From Struthidea cinerea (taxonomy: Eukaryota; Chordata; Aves; Passeriformes; Corcoracidae): a DNA stretch of 64,000 nt. A program made the translations under genes and the position numbers. The notes beneath the pieces were generated by a model. It was given only the letters and a program-made list of their open reading frames with translations, was not told the DNA's origin and searched no databases. Shown here in pieces: positions 1-10,860 of this stretch. How positions within the stretch are numbered: position 1 is the first letter of the stretch; each line of letters opens with the position of its first letter. Where the stretch lies: NCBI GenBank assembly GCA_013397865.1, contig VZTI01002348.1:1-64000 (forward strand), in the 5' to 3' direction.

Positions 1-477
1 GAGTGGCCAGCAGAGAACACCACAGGCCCTTTTGTGCATCATTCGGAGTGGGTTCTAGATGTGGCAAATGGGGGAGATGAGCTTTGAGTCCAGGAGCTCT
101 GTAGCCATTGCTGAGTTAGTGAAACTCCCTGAGGAGGGATTTCCTCTCTCTGCTACCAGGGGCAACACACTCAGGGATCATTCTGTCTTTTCCCCTTCAA
201 GTCTTGTGTGGGTAGCACCAGAACTATTTCCTAGACATACTCTGGGTTTTGGGATGTGGTCAGAAGAAATGAGAATATGATCATTTGCAGTGGAGGCAAC
301 TGGGTCTCCTGTGGAGCTCATGGCCCTCTGTGCCTGGCCCCCTGTGTCCACATTCCCTGCCTCCTGTGATCCCCATTTTAACACTCTATGCCCCAAGGCA
401 AGGCCATGTCTGGGCCCCAGTACCTTTCTCATGAACTGCACTTCTCACATGTGTCTCCTCTTCCTTCACATCCACAG
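1..477. other. Intron or upstream sequence of DMBT1
   Basis: No SRCR, CUB or other coding block is recognisable here on either strand. The stretch ends in a polypyrimidine tract and CACAG acceptor at 473-477. It is best read as an intron of the DMBT1 gene, whose 5' exons lie left of the window. Confidence 0.5.
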
Positions 478-3400
478 CTCCTGTGGCCCCCTCAACACCT
501 CCACCAGGTAATGCTCTTCCATGGCTCTTCTCACCATTCTAATTCGTGGTCTGTCTGTCTCCCTGTTGCACATTTTTTTAAATTTGTCTGTGACAATATC
601 ACTGCAAATGTGTGTGATCTTTTTAGGCAGAATATAAAATGGATTACCACCTTTACATGTCACATCTTGTAGGATTTAAGTTCAGAGCTTGTGCCCACCT
701 TCCTACAAAGACACTTCTAGGATTATCTGTGTGTTTAACAAGAATTATGTCATTCATGCTGGCAGGAACAGCAAAGCTTTTTGCAGCTGTATTTGTACTT
801 AAGACTTTTCCCAGCAGCCTGAAGTGATTATTTCAGTCTGAAATCGTAAAATTACAGAGTTTTCTAGAAAACTTGCAACTTATTTACCCTCCAAAGACCT
901 TAGGGGAATAAAGAGAAGCAACAGAGTAGAGGCTGATGAGAGGCTGTCTGTTGAGGAAGGCACTTCCATTTCAACTGTCATGACACCTCCCAGAGTCTAC
1001 CTCAACTGTGAAAAGGGGCAGAAAGCATCAAGGTGTTACCAGCCCAGCCTGAAGAGGGTAGTCTGACACCATGCATGGAAATCCACCACTGAGGGATTTC
1101 CAAATTCATCATGAAAGCAAACCTAAAGCGAAGACAAATATTAGTTTTGATTTGGCTCCTACAGACGATCACCTGCAGTCAGCAGGGGACTTGCTTTTTG
1201 ACAGCTGTGGATGAGACACGTACAGCTCAAGTACACTTTTGCAGAGGTGACTGTAAGTAAATTCTTTCCCATTTCTTTCTGCAGCACCTTATTTTTGTGG
1301 TGGCTCAGTCTCAGATTCCTCTGGGGTGCTGCAAAGTCCCAACTATCCTGGAAGTTATCCAAACGACGCTGACTGCGTGTGGGAAATACAAGTAGAGAAC
1401 AATTTCCGTGTAACGCTCACATTTAGAGATATTGTGTAAGTAAAACATTGATTCCCTGGCCAAATATCAAAGTCAAAACTTAACTGAGAAGTTTGAAATC
1501 TTATCTGAAACAGGCAACCTTCCCAATTTTAAAGATACTTCCAATAACATCCGCAGTTGGAAGACCAGTTCAAAATCTGGATTGCTGTTATATTTTTTGC
1601 TCACCTTTTTCTGCTAAAGCTGCGTACAAGCCAGATTAAACCTTTGCTGTGAAAACTTCAAATGCTGAAAGTCTTTATCATGTTAGGTGGTGAAGTCAGA
1701 GTTTCCGAAATGGATTTGACAAGGTGCTGATGTTTGTCCACCAGGATGCAAAGCGGCACCTGCCAGCATGACTACATTGAAGTCTATGATGGGCCTCTCC
1801 ACTCTTCCCCTCTTCTTGGGAGATTCTGTGCTGGTTCCTTTCCCACATACGTGTCCTCTTCAAATATGATAAGTGTTCGCTTCCACAGCGATTCCAGATA
1901 CTCCTTCAGAGGGTTTCAGGCTCACTACTCCTCCATTCCAGCAGATCACAACACCAGTAAGTTCTTGGCCGGTGTTTCTCAACCGACAAGCCTCTTTATT
2001 GCTTTTGTTTGCAAAATACATATTCGTGTAAATTTAAAGATATTTGTGGAAATTCAAAGATGTTTGTGGAAATTGAATGATGTGCGTGGAATACAATGGG
2101 TTGGGGTGGGAACTGCATAACTTCTAAATTAAGGAAAAAAAGCCTCTAATCATTACCGAATTCCTAAAGTCACAAACATATTGTACCTTCCCCTTCTATC
2201 AGCCATTCAGTGCTTGCCAGACTACATGCACGTAGTGGTCAGCAGAGACTACCTCCAGTCTCAAGGCTACTCAGCACGGAGAGTCACCCTGAACGACAGT
2301 CGCTGCAGACCGACAGTCACGTCACAGGAGGTTGTATTCAACATTCCCTACAACGGCTGTGGGACAATACAAGAGGTACACTCCCTGTTTCGGTCACTCA
2401 GCTGCATATCTAAGCTGAGCAAAACTTAGAACTTACGTGGAATGTGACAAAAGTGCGATTCCTGATTTTAAATTGCGTTGTTACACAGGAGAACAACGAT
2501 ACAATCAACTACTCCAACACGATCAGGGTTGCGTCTTCTGGGCGCATAATCAAGAGGAAAAAGAATATCAACTTACACATCAGCTGCAAAATGTTGAGGA
2601 AGAGCTGGCAGCAGGTGATGTATGCTGCTGAGGACACCGTGGAGGTGAATGAGTATCAGTTTGGAAGATACGACATGAACATCACCTTCTACGATTCCCC
2701 AGCGTTCCTGCAGCAAGTGCGCGGCTCTCCCTACTACATCGACCTCAACCAAAATCTGTACCTCCAAGCTTGTCTTCACAACTCAGACCCAAACCTGAAG
2801 GTGGTTGTGGACACGTGTGTGGCATCACCTGACCCTCATGATTTTAACACGCTGGCCTATTACTTAGTCAGGAATGGGTAAGAGCTTTCTTCAAGTGGCT
2901 AGAATCACACCTGCCATCCACATTTATTTAAAATAATGCAGCCAATCTAAATTGGGTTAGAACTCACTATCAACAGATTGTGAAAAGGGGTCTTTGATTT
3001 TTTATTTTTACAGTATGAGCCTGGAAACAAGAAATTATATTTAGACCTTACCATAATTTCATTTCACTTACTTCATCTTTGTCCTGTGAGCAAAAATCAA
3101 AGCAGTTGGAGAAACACAGATGAGACAGTGAAAACTGGCAGTAGGAGTTATCATCCTAGGAGTTAAATATTTTAGTAAAACCAGGTCAAGCATTAGACTC
3201 ATTTTTTATGCCTTGTATAGTACTGACACTAGTAAGAGTCTGTTCTTCCCTCTTCATCACTTTAAGTGTCCTTCTCTCAGAAAAAGAGGAAGTGTTGCCA
3301 ATGCTCCAGCTGCTTCATAGGACTTTAAAAAGTCTATATTTTAAAAGTCTCTGCTATGCCATAAAAGTTGCATTTTCATCCCACTGCGTTCTTAGTAGCC

Positions 3401-3778
3401 GACTATGATATAATTTACTTTTAATCTGTAATTTGGCAGGAATGTGCATGTGTGCATCCATGAAGACCAATTCCCTTTTTGTCCCTTCCTAGGTGTCCTA
3501 GAGATTCTTCCTATGCCACGTACTACTCCCCTTCCAGCCACTTTGCTCGGTTCAAATTCAATGCCTTTGAGTTCATGAGCCGGCACCCGTCAGTGTACCT
3601 GAAGTGCCAGATGCTGGTCTGCAGGCTCGGGGACTACTCCTCCCACTGCTACCAGGGCTGCAGCACCAGGGCCAAGAGAGACACCAGTCCTGCCGAGGAG
3701 AAAGTGGATGTGGTGGTCGGACCCCTTCAGCTCCGAGAAGGGGGTGCTCCGAGTGGGAACACCAGGAAAGCTGAATAA
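478..3778 (+). CDS. DMBT1: DMBT1, 3' part: linker exon, CUB domain and ZP domain
   Basis: DMBT1 is a secreted mucosal scavenger-receptor glycoprotein that binds bacteria, mucins and surfactant proteins. Exons seen: 478-507 (short Pro/Thr linker, phase 1-1, least certain), 1285-1435 and 1745-1956 (one CUB domain with its four Cys: YFCGG, ADCVW, GTCQH, RFCAG), 2203-2375, 2489-2877 and 3493-3778 (ZP domain). The ZP part has CLPDYMHVVVSRDYLQ, IIKRKKNINLHISCKM, YYIDLNQNLYLQA and the last-exon block VYLKCQMLVCR. A furin-type RAKR lies at 3668-3679, followed by the hydrophobic VDVVVGPLQL. Exon sizes total 1241 nt and keep frame to the TAA at 3776-3778, giving about 412 residues; N-terminal SRCR repeats are off-window. 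There is no transmembrane helix after the ZP, so the product is probably secreted. An AATAAA overlaps the stop codon (3774-3779) and another lies at 4605-4610. The order CUB then ZP, and neighbours CUZD1, C10orf88 and PSTK, support DMBT1 over CUZD1. Confidence 0.88.
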
Positions 3779-4420
3779 ATTTCTCTCACATTTGCTCTAA
3801 GATGACCAACGGGCTTCAAGAAAAGCCATAGCTCTGTCACCTGTCACTGAAATCTGCTTTTGCCAACTTTGCCGTAAAAAAGGAAGGGATCAACACCTCG
3901 CAAGCTTCTGTTTTCAGCCGTGTTTTTAAAAAGTGTAACTGTTCTGTCCCAAAGGGGAGTTGCCTGTAATCCATTTTAGTGCTACAACTCCTTGAATTGT
4001 GCTAATTAGCTCCAATCTGATTGTGAATTTTATGGTACTTGGGGATATGGTTTAGTGGTGGACTTATTTGTGCTAATTTAATGGTAGGACTCGATAACCT
4101 TAAAGGTCCTTTTTAACCTAAACGAGCCCATGATTTCATGACAGCCAGCTGGGAGCAAATTCCCAGCCTTCTTGAGAAACATTTCATTCCCTCTGTTGTT
4201 ATCTGCTTCTCAGTTGTTTTCTGAAGTTTACTTAGTTGAGTTGTCATCCCTGCTAATATGCAGCCTGTCCAAACAGTTGAAAGCAATGAACCTGTGAGTT
4301 TGCTCATTTCTGACTTTGATCTGGGAGCCATCCCTTCAGCTCCAGAGTTCTTTGTGCCTTGATCTTCAATATGCTGAGATCAAATCCCAAGATCTTTCAC
4401 TCATAGGGCTGGGCTCTTCT

Positions 4421-4468
4421 AGCAACTGGAATTGGGGCTATACAATATTCTAATTATTTTGAGTATTG
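4421..4468 (+). repeat. 48-bp dispersed direct repeat, copy 1 (copy 2 at 5355-5402)
   Basis: The two copies share a nearly identical core ending in GGCTATACAATATTCTAATT and then ATTTTGAG, about 930 bp apart in the same orientation. They may be remnants of an unnamed interspersed element or of a local duplication. No coding potential. Confidence 0.6.
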
Positions 4469-6600
4469 CTTTTAATGCTAAATTTCTCATTGAAACAATG
4501 ATGGGTCTGTGCTTATTTATAAAATGCAGAGATTGCCAAGCTAAAAGTACTCTGTTCTGTGAGCAGCATAATCTATAATCGAAGGAAGGAATGTTTAACA
4601 AAGCAATAAATCTATTTTGTCTTTCAAATTATTGTCTCTGTGCTTAAAATACCAATGTTTTACTGTGTTGAAAAGTGTGGTCTATTTGATTAAAAATCCC
4701 AAGCGATAGTCTGGGCCCCTGCTTCTGAAACACTATGCAGGGGGCTTCTAAATATCTTAATTTAAAATTTATCTTAATATAAATATTTGAATATCTTCCC
4801 AATGCTGCTGACAATTCCCTCACACCGACGGTTGGTGCTGTCACCCTCCCAGCAGTTGTTGTTTCTGTTCTTGATGGCTTTCTTGCAAGACTGGCACTGA
4901 AGAAGCTGCTTTTTTCAGAGCAAAGGTCAGCATCCCTCACTGGATGAACACAGGGCAAGCCTTACATATATTATGAGCCACCAAAATGCTTCACTGAAGA
5001 CAGTCCCACATGTCCCATTTGTAGGAAGCTGTGATATCTTTATCTACAATAAATTCTGCCACAATGCCTTAGAACAGCTTTGTAATCCTAATGCCACTTA
5101 AAGGATTAGGAAACAATTTCAACTTTTGTGCCACAAGTTGTTTAGCACAATCATTTTATCATTTTCCTCCTCTTTAATTCCTCTCTCACATCATTCTGAA
5201 ACCATTTATCTAATGCCTCAAAATTTTGTGAGCTGGGGTGACAATGTGAATGAGGCATCAAGAAATATTTCAAGGCTTATTGAAAGGAAGGAAGATTTAG
5301 TTTGGTGAGAATGGATCGTCTCTGGAAAGGAAATGTAAAAATTGATCTTACCACAGCAACTGAAATTGTGGCTATACAATATTCTAATTATTTTGAGCAT
5401 TGATTGATATCTTTTCCATTAAGTTTTCAATTCTCTAGATTGAATAAATCCAAATTCAAAAGATACTGAGCTGTTTAGGATGATTTGTTTGCAAGCTTTA
5501 AGGCTGAAACACACAACCTATTCTAAAGGTTTGTTATATCAGTTGGAAGCCTTCCCACTGACATATATCCTATACCAGGCAAAACTACAAATCTCATCCA
5601 AGAGATTTTTCAGCTCTCACCCAAATGTCAGTTGAGAGGTGAAAGACATTTCATGTCTGCTTTCCAGAAGGAAGAGTTTTGTTCAATTTTTATTAGTTTT
5701 GGTTGCTGATCACAAAAGTATTTATTTTTTTTTCCCTTCGTGGTGGTATGCTTTGTGGTTGTGAGGAGTTTGGCTTCTCAGGAGTCACCCAGCCTTTCAG
5801 AATGTCTTGTGCACATTCATACATCAGACTGAAATATGCTGGAAATGCAAACAGCCAAATCCCACATAAACATTTATCACTGGTGCATGAAACCATGAAA
5901 AGCAAGACCTGGGATTTTTGCCTTTCATGTCCTAGTTAAAAAATACAAAGAATTAAAGCCAAAATGTAAGCTAAAATTGTTTATTTGGCCTTTTGTTTTG
6001 GTTTTTTGTTTGGTTTGTAGGGGATCAGTGTTACGCCAATCTCACAGTGAAGGCTGGTGCCTGCAAGCACAAGGGTGTCAAGAACCAGGAGCACGTGAAG
6101 GACACTTCCTCTGCTCTTTTTAAATTAATTTTCTGGGGGCTGATCATCGTTGTCACCTCCTTGCCCTCACAGAAGACACAAAACCCATCACTTGGCAGCT
6201 TTTTCCTTTGAGTAACTGTCTGACTTTGGTATTAGGTTTTTTCATCTCCTCCTGGTGTGTCTGTCGCGACTCAACCGTGTAGCACGTGCTTGTTCCCTCA
6301 GTAGTATGCACTCAGCCAATCATCTCAGCACCAATAAATATTTTGCTGGCAGCGCCATGAGAAAATCCCTTAGAAGTGTCAACCCAATGACTGAATTACA
6401 CCACTGCCCTGGTTCTGGCTGGGGTAGTTACTTTTCTTCCTAGCAGCTGGTACAGAGCCCTGCTTGGATTTAGGATGCGAATCATGTTGAGAACACACTG
6501 ATGGTTCTGAGCAGCTCTCACACACAGTCAAGGATTTGTCAGCTCCTCATGTTGGCTATGCCAGTGAGAAGCCTCAGGGGGGCTCAAGGCATTTTACTTT

Positions 6601-6670
6601 ATTTTATTTTATTTTATTTTATTTTATTTTATTTCATTTCATTTCATTTCATTTCATTTCATTTCATTTT
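6601..6670 (+). repeat. (ATTTT)6(ATTTC)7 compound microsatellite
   Basis: Six uninterrupted ATTTT units (6601-6630) are followed directly by seven ATTTC units (6631-6665). A few further T/A-rich units flank it. Intergenic. Confidence 0.95.
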
Positions 6671-8118
6671 TCCCCAGTTCTCTCCCCCATCCCACTTGGA
6701 GGGGACAACGAGCAAACAGCTGAAAGCGCTCAGAACTCTGACAAAACTGCACATTCCTGAGAAACTCTCCTGAAGGTTTCTTTAATGGGAAGAGAAAGGA
6801 TCAAAAGCAATTTGATTTAAAATAGATATATATATTTTTAGTATACCGCATGGGATCTATGGGTTCCTGACTTTACGCTGTTCCCAGTCTTACCAAGCCA
6901 CCTATTTGACCAGAACTGGGATTGAAGCAAAGCTCAGAAACGAAATACTTGTTTGCTTGTTTGTATGCTGAATTTCCCATCCTGTTTATCTTTCTATTCT
7001 AATTTTGGAGTATGAAGAAGATAATCCAACTCTGTAGTCCTCCTTCCTAGGAACCCGCCACAAAAATATTTATAATTGGGTATAAATAAACTTTGTTTTG
7101 TTTCTACATCTCGTAGCCAGCAAGTAGATTCATTTTCCAGTTGTTAATAACAAAACCTCATGTAGACTGAGATTTAAAAAAGCTAAGTAGGGTTTGTAGG
7201 GTATGGGTGAGAAACACCATTTTTCTTGTTTTCCTTATTTTCTCCCCACGCTTGCCCACGGAAACCCAGAGATATCCATTGACATCAAGCTGAATTAAGC
7301 AGCTGAGCACAACCTTCTGCTCCCAGTTCTGGCTTAGGGGTCCTTTAAAGCCTGAGCCCCACTGCTTGCACCAAATTCCAATTAAATAACTAAAGGAATA
7401 TACTCTGGAGATCATTTCACTCAGCTGATAATTTTGATTTCTTAGTTAACTCCATCAGACTCACAGAGTCACAACCAATCTCTTTTAACAGGATTGTACT
7501 AGAACCTACCGATTGTATTTTTAATTTTTTTAGCACTTTATATCTAGTTTATATCTAAAACTAAGGAGACACTAAAATTCTCACAGCAGCTTGTGAACTT
7601 TAGGAGACTTTCTCCCTCAGACTCATGGCACAAAAAGTCTATTTTAATAAAACCTCTTCTGGCTGAGGAAACTTGTCAGCGACCCAGCTGTGTCACAGGG
7701 AGTGAGAGTTGTTTTCATTTCCTAGAATAACACTTGGGCACCTCTTTTGCCCTGAATCACCTGGTACCTAGCCAACCAAATTTCTTCTTCTTTTTTTTCT
7801 GAAATAAGTGGATTAGTCACAGGGCGTAATATAGAATTTAATTGTACTGCTTCTGTTCTAAAGAGCCTGCCAAATCTGAATGACTGTCACTTTTTTTTCC
7901 TGTATTTTTCTCAGTTGTCAGGAACAGTCGTTTCAGAGAGGTGGATTCTCTCTTTCCTCCTAGGGACTGACTAGTGATGTTGAGATGTTTCTGAAGCCTT
8001 TGGCATTAGTTACCATCTTCTCTTGCTAGGCCTGGATTCAAGCAGGTCTTTGTTGCATGGGGTGTGATGAAAATTGAGTGATGTTCATGTGAGGGCTCTG
8101 TGCCTCCATGCAAAAATA

Positions 8119-8156
8119 TGTCTTTTCCAAGCTCAACGACTCCATGATTCTATTTG
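8119..8156 (+). mobile_element. CR1 LINE 3'-tail fragment
   Basis: TCTTTTCCAAGCTCAACGAC followed by TCCATGATTCTAT resembles the end of bird CR1 elements in plus orientation. It is short and diverged, so the boundaries are approximate. Confidence 0.45.
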
Positions 8157-9435
8157 GCAAAGCCCAAATGCTGGACCTTGCTGTGCCCAGCTCAGGCTCA
8201 GAAATCCAACGCTGTAGCCCCACCTGCAGAAGGGTGGCCAGAACCTGCTGCTTCGGTTTCCTTTCGGGCTCCCAAGCAGGCAGCACTCTGAGCACGTAGA
8301 GTAAACACTTGATCTGAGCCGTGCCAGCGTGAGACAAGCCCTCTTTGTCTCAGAAGTTCACTGGGTTTTGCTGAGGAATGCATTGTTGGGGAAGACAAGT
8401 GCCAGCACCGCAAGGATCCATCCGGGCGTCACACGTGGTGCTGCCCGAAGGCAGCAAAGGGTGACAGCTGGGGTGACAAAAATCAAGCTGGAAATTAACT
8501 GTTTGAAACACAGGATAGAATTTGGACAGTCTTGAGGGGTTCCTGGCACTGCATTTTGAAAGAAAAATAGCATTTTGTCTCCTGCAGATAAGGCACTCCA
8601 CTGCCCTGGTAATGTTTTCTCCCTGGTTCCTCTTGGGCCAGCGGCTGCCGTGGGATATCCAAGGGGAGGGGTCAACCACTGGTCCCACAAAAGAGAAGGG
8701 CTTCAAACAATAATTAAGGTACATGATAAATGAAGCTATTAGAAATGAATTCTTGCAAAAAAAAAAACTTGCTAGAATGATTTTAGAAGTTAGAATGATC
8801 TCCGTTGTATGAGATTACATGGGCCATCACTGCTCTTTCAGTTTCTTGCCTTCCAGCAACATTTCCTCTGTAGTACCAAACCCTACCAAATCAAATCCCT
8901 TGGTTTTATCTTGATTTACCTTGGATTTTCATTTTACTGACTACATTGTCTCATTTATGCAACTTTTTTATCACTAACAATTTAAAAATTAGTATTTCCC
9001 CCTATATTCATAAACTGATGTGTTTCACAACTGGTCTGACTTCTGGTTTAGACCTGAAACAAGGTGCATTCATCTGCTTCTTGTTGTTTCAATAATATCT
9101 TCAGCACCATGTGCAATAGCCCATTTCCTTCACAGATTTTGTATTTACTGCAGTGACTGAAAACTCCACCTAGAAGTGACTGATATCTTTATTCACAGCC
9201 GACACAGGATCTGAAGGAAGAGGCAAATTTCTTACATTTGTGCCATTGCATTTAATATCATGCTCTGATGTTTCAGAACTGAATTTGTACAGAAAAAAAC
9301 ACTGGAGGTATTCAATGCTCTTATAGAACAACCTGCTCCGAGCAGCATAAACCAACCAGCATAAATCTCTGGTTCTGTCTTTCCATGAAATGTCCAGGTT
9401 CAGGGAAATTCTCTTTTGTCTTTCAAATAAATGTC

Positions 9436-9742
9436 AGTGAGGGTGGCGAATGGGTGGAACCAGTGGTAAGGGCAGGCTGAAATATTTTACAGAAGAGTCT
9501 GGGGGAACATTTGTGATGGTTTCTGGGATCAAAGTGATACAGAAGTTGTCTGTAACCAGCAGGTCTGTGGATGTGCTGCATCACCTTCAGGAGATGTCAC
9601 CTTTACTCACAGCCCCAGAAAAATTGTCGTGGATGATGTGCAGTGCAGGGGGAATGAGAAACATCTGTGGGACATGTTCTCACAAGGGGTGGTGTAGAGA
9701 GAAGTGTGACAGCGATCACGATGCCAGGGCTGTTTGCCCCTG
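9436..9742 (+). pseudogene. Decayed SRCR-domain exon (DMBT1-type)
   Basis: Translated in frame from 9437, this reads as a group B SRCR domain: VRVANGWNQ, GQAEIFYRRVWGNICDGFWD, TEVVCNQQVCG, KIVVDDVQCRGNEKHLWD. It is then broken. An in-frame TAA at 9467-9469 sits where the family has Cys-x-Gly, and one extra base near 9674 shifts frame. After the shift the domain resumes as CSHKGWCREKC and DSDHDARAVCP. A plausible acceptor (ATGTCAG) precedes it, but no following splice donor is obvious. No intact partner exon was found nearby. It is most simply a relic of a DMBT1-like SRCR gene or repeat lying between DMBT1 and the next SRCR gene. Confidence 0.82.
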
Positions 9743-9982
9743 TACAAAGTAATACCTTTGCTTGATCAAGAGGAGCCCCAATGAATTTTTAATTTTGTCA
9801 AATTGATAAATGCTCCCCTGAACTGTAAAACACGTTTCTCAACAGCATTATACCTCTCTTAATACTCATATTGTCACCAAATCTCTGTCCTGTGCAGTGT
9901 TTCCCTCTTTTTTCTTTATTTTTAATCTGTATTTGATTTGGCAAACTTACATCCAACTAAGATTCAAAATCTTTCAGAGCAC

Positions 9983-10130
9983 TTTAAGCAGCGTCACTCA
10001 GAGTCCATCCAATGCTCTTATACTGCTATTATATTTTTTAATCACCTGTAACCTCTTTTAAGCAGCGTCACTCAGAGTCCATCCAATGCTCTTATACTGC
10101 TATTACATTTTTTAATCACCTGTAACTTCT
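9983..10130 (+). repeat. 74-bp tandem duplication, two copies
   Basis: Copy 1 is 9983-10056 and copy 2 is 10057-10130; both begin TTTAAGCAGCGTCACTCAGA and differ at only a few bases. This is a recent local duplication with no coding content. Confidence 0.93.
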
Positions 10131-10652
10131 TTTAACCAGTTCTGTTTTCTCACTACCAAGGCTTGGGAGGAGCAACAAAAAGCAATCCCAAGGCACATTC
10201 TGCCCTTACAGAACCAACAATCTTTCACACAGGAGACTTTTCCTGAACTTAAGGTCCTAATCCCACACATCTCGCCTTGACAAAGCTTTTATTGAATGCC
10301 TGAGGATCATTTATTTGAGTGAGATAATCAGGATAAACCAAATGCAAAGGTTTAGAGTCACAACTCTTTTGCAGCTCAGGGGCAGAAAGCAAAAAAAAGG
10401 AACCAGAGCTGTGTCCAATCCCTCCGAAGGATACGCCATGACCTTCTGGCCCTTTTAGGTCCTTACCCAGATTTAATCCTGGCAACTTTCTTTAATGTCT
10501 GCCAGATGGTAAAAAAATGTTGCAAAGTCTCACCCTGTTCTCCACTGATCGATTTTTCAAGTTGTTAGCAAGGAATGTCAGCTCATAATTAACTATCCAG
10601 TTGCTGGACACTTTGTGAACCAAAACAGGTTTTACAAAAAAGGTGACGTGTT

Positions 10653-10860
10653 ATCATAGAATCATAGAATATCTGGATTTGGAAACAATCTGTGAAGATT
10701 GAGTCCAGCCCCCTGCTCCTCACAGGAGTACCTACAATTAAACCACCTGACTAATAATGTTGTCCAGGCACTCCTGAACTCTGGCAGGTTTGGTGCTGTG
10801 ACTACTTCCCAGAGGAGCTGTTCCAGTGCCCAGCCACCTTCTGGGTGAAGAACCTGTTCT
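10653..10860 (-). mobile_element. CR1 LINE fragment
   Basis: It begins with the diagnostic ATCATAGAATCATAGAAT, which is the CR1 3' tail read on the minus strand, and continues with CR1-like sequence (AGTCCAGCCCCCTGCTCCT; AGAGGAGCTGTTCCAGTGCC). It is 5'-truncated, as usual for bird CR1. Confidence 0.85.

Larger units (their letters stand above)
3779..9435. other. DMBT1 3' UTR, then gene-free spacer
   Basis: The first 830 bases probably include the DMBT1 3' UTR, with AATAAA at 4605-4610. The rest is AT-rich with short ORFs that show no family features. It holds a pentanucleotide microsatellite at 6601-6670, a 48-bp dispersed repeat pair and a small CR1 tail near 8119-8156. I recognise no gene. 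Confidence 0.5.

Noticed and set aside
5993..6211. ORF with GDQCYANLTVKAGACKHKG after a possible acceptor
   Set aside because: No donor, partner exons or recognisable domain; probably chance.
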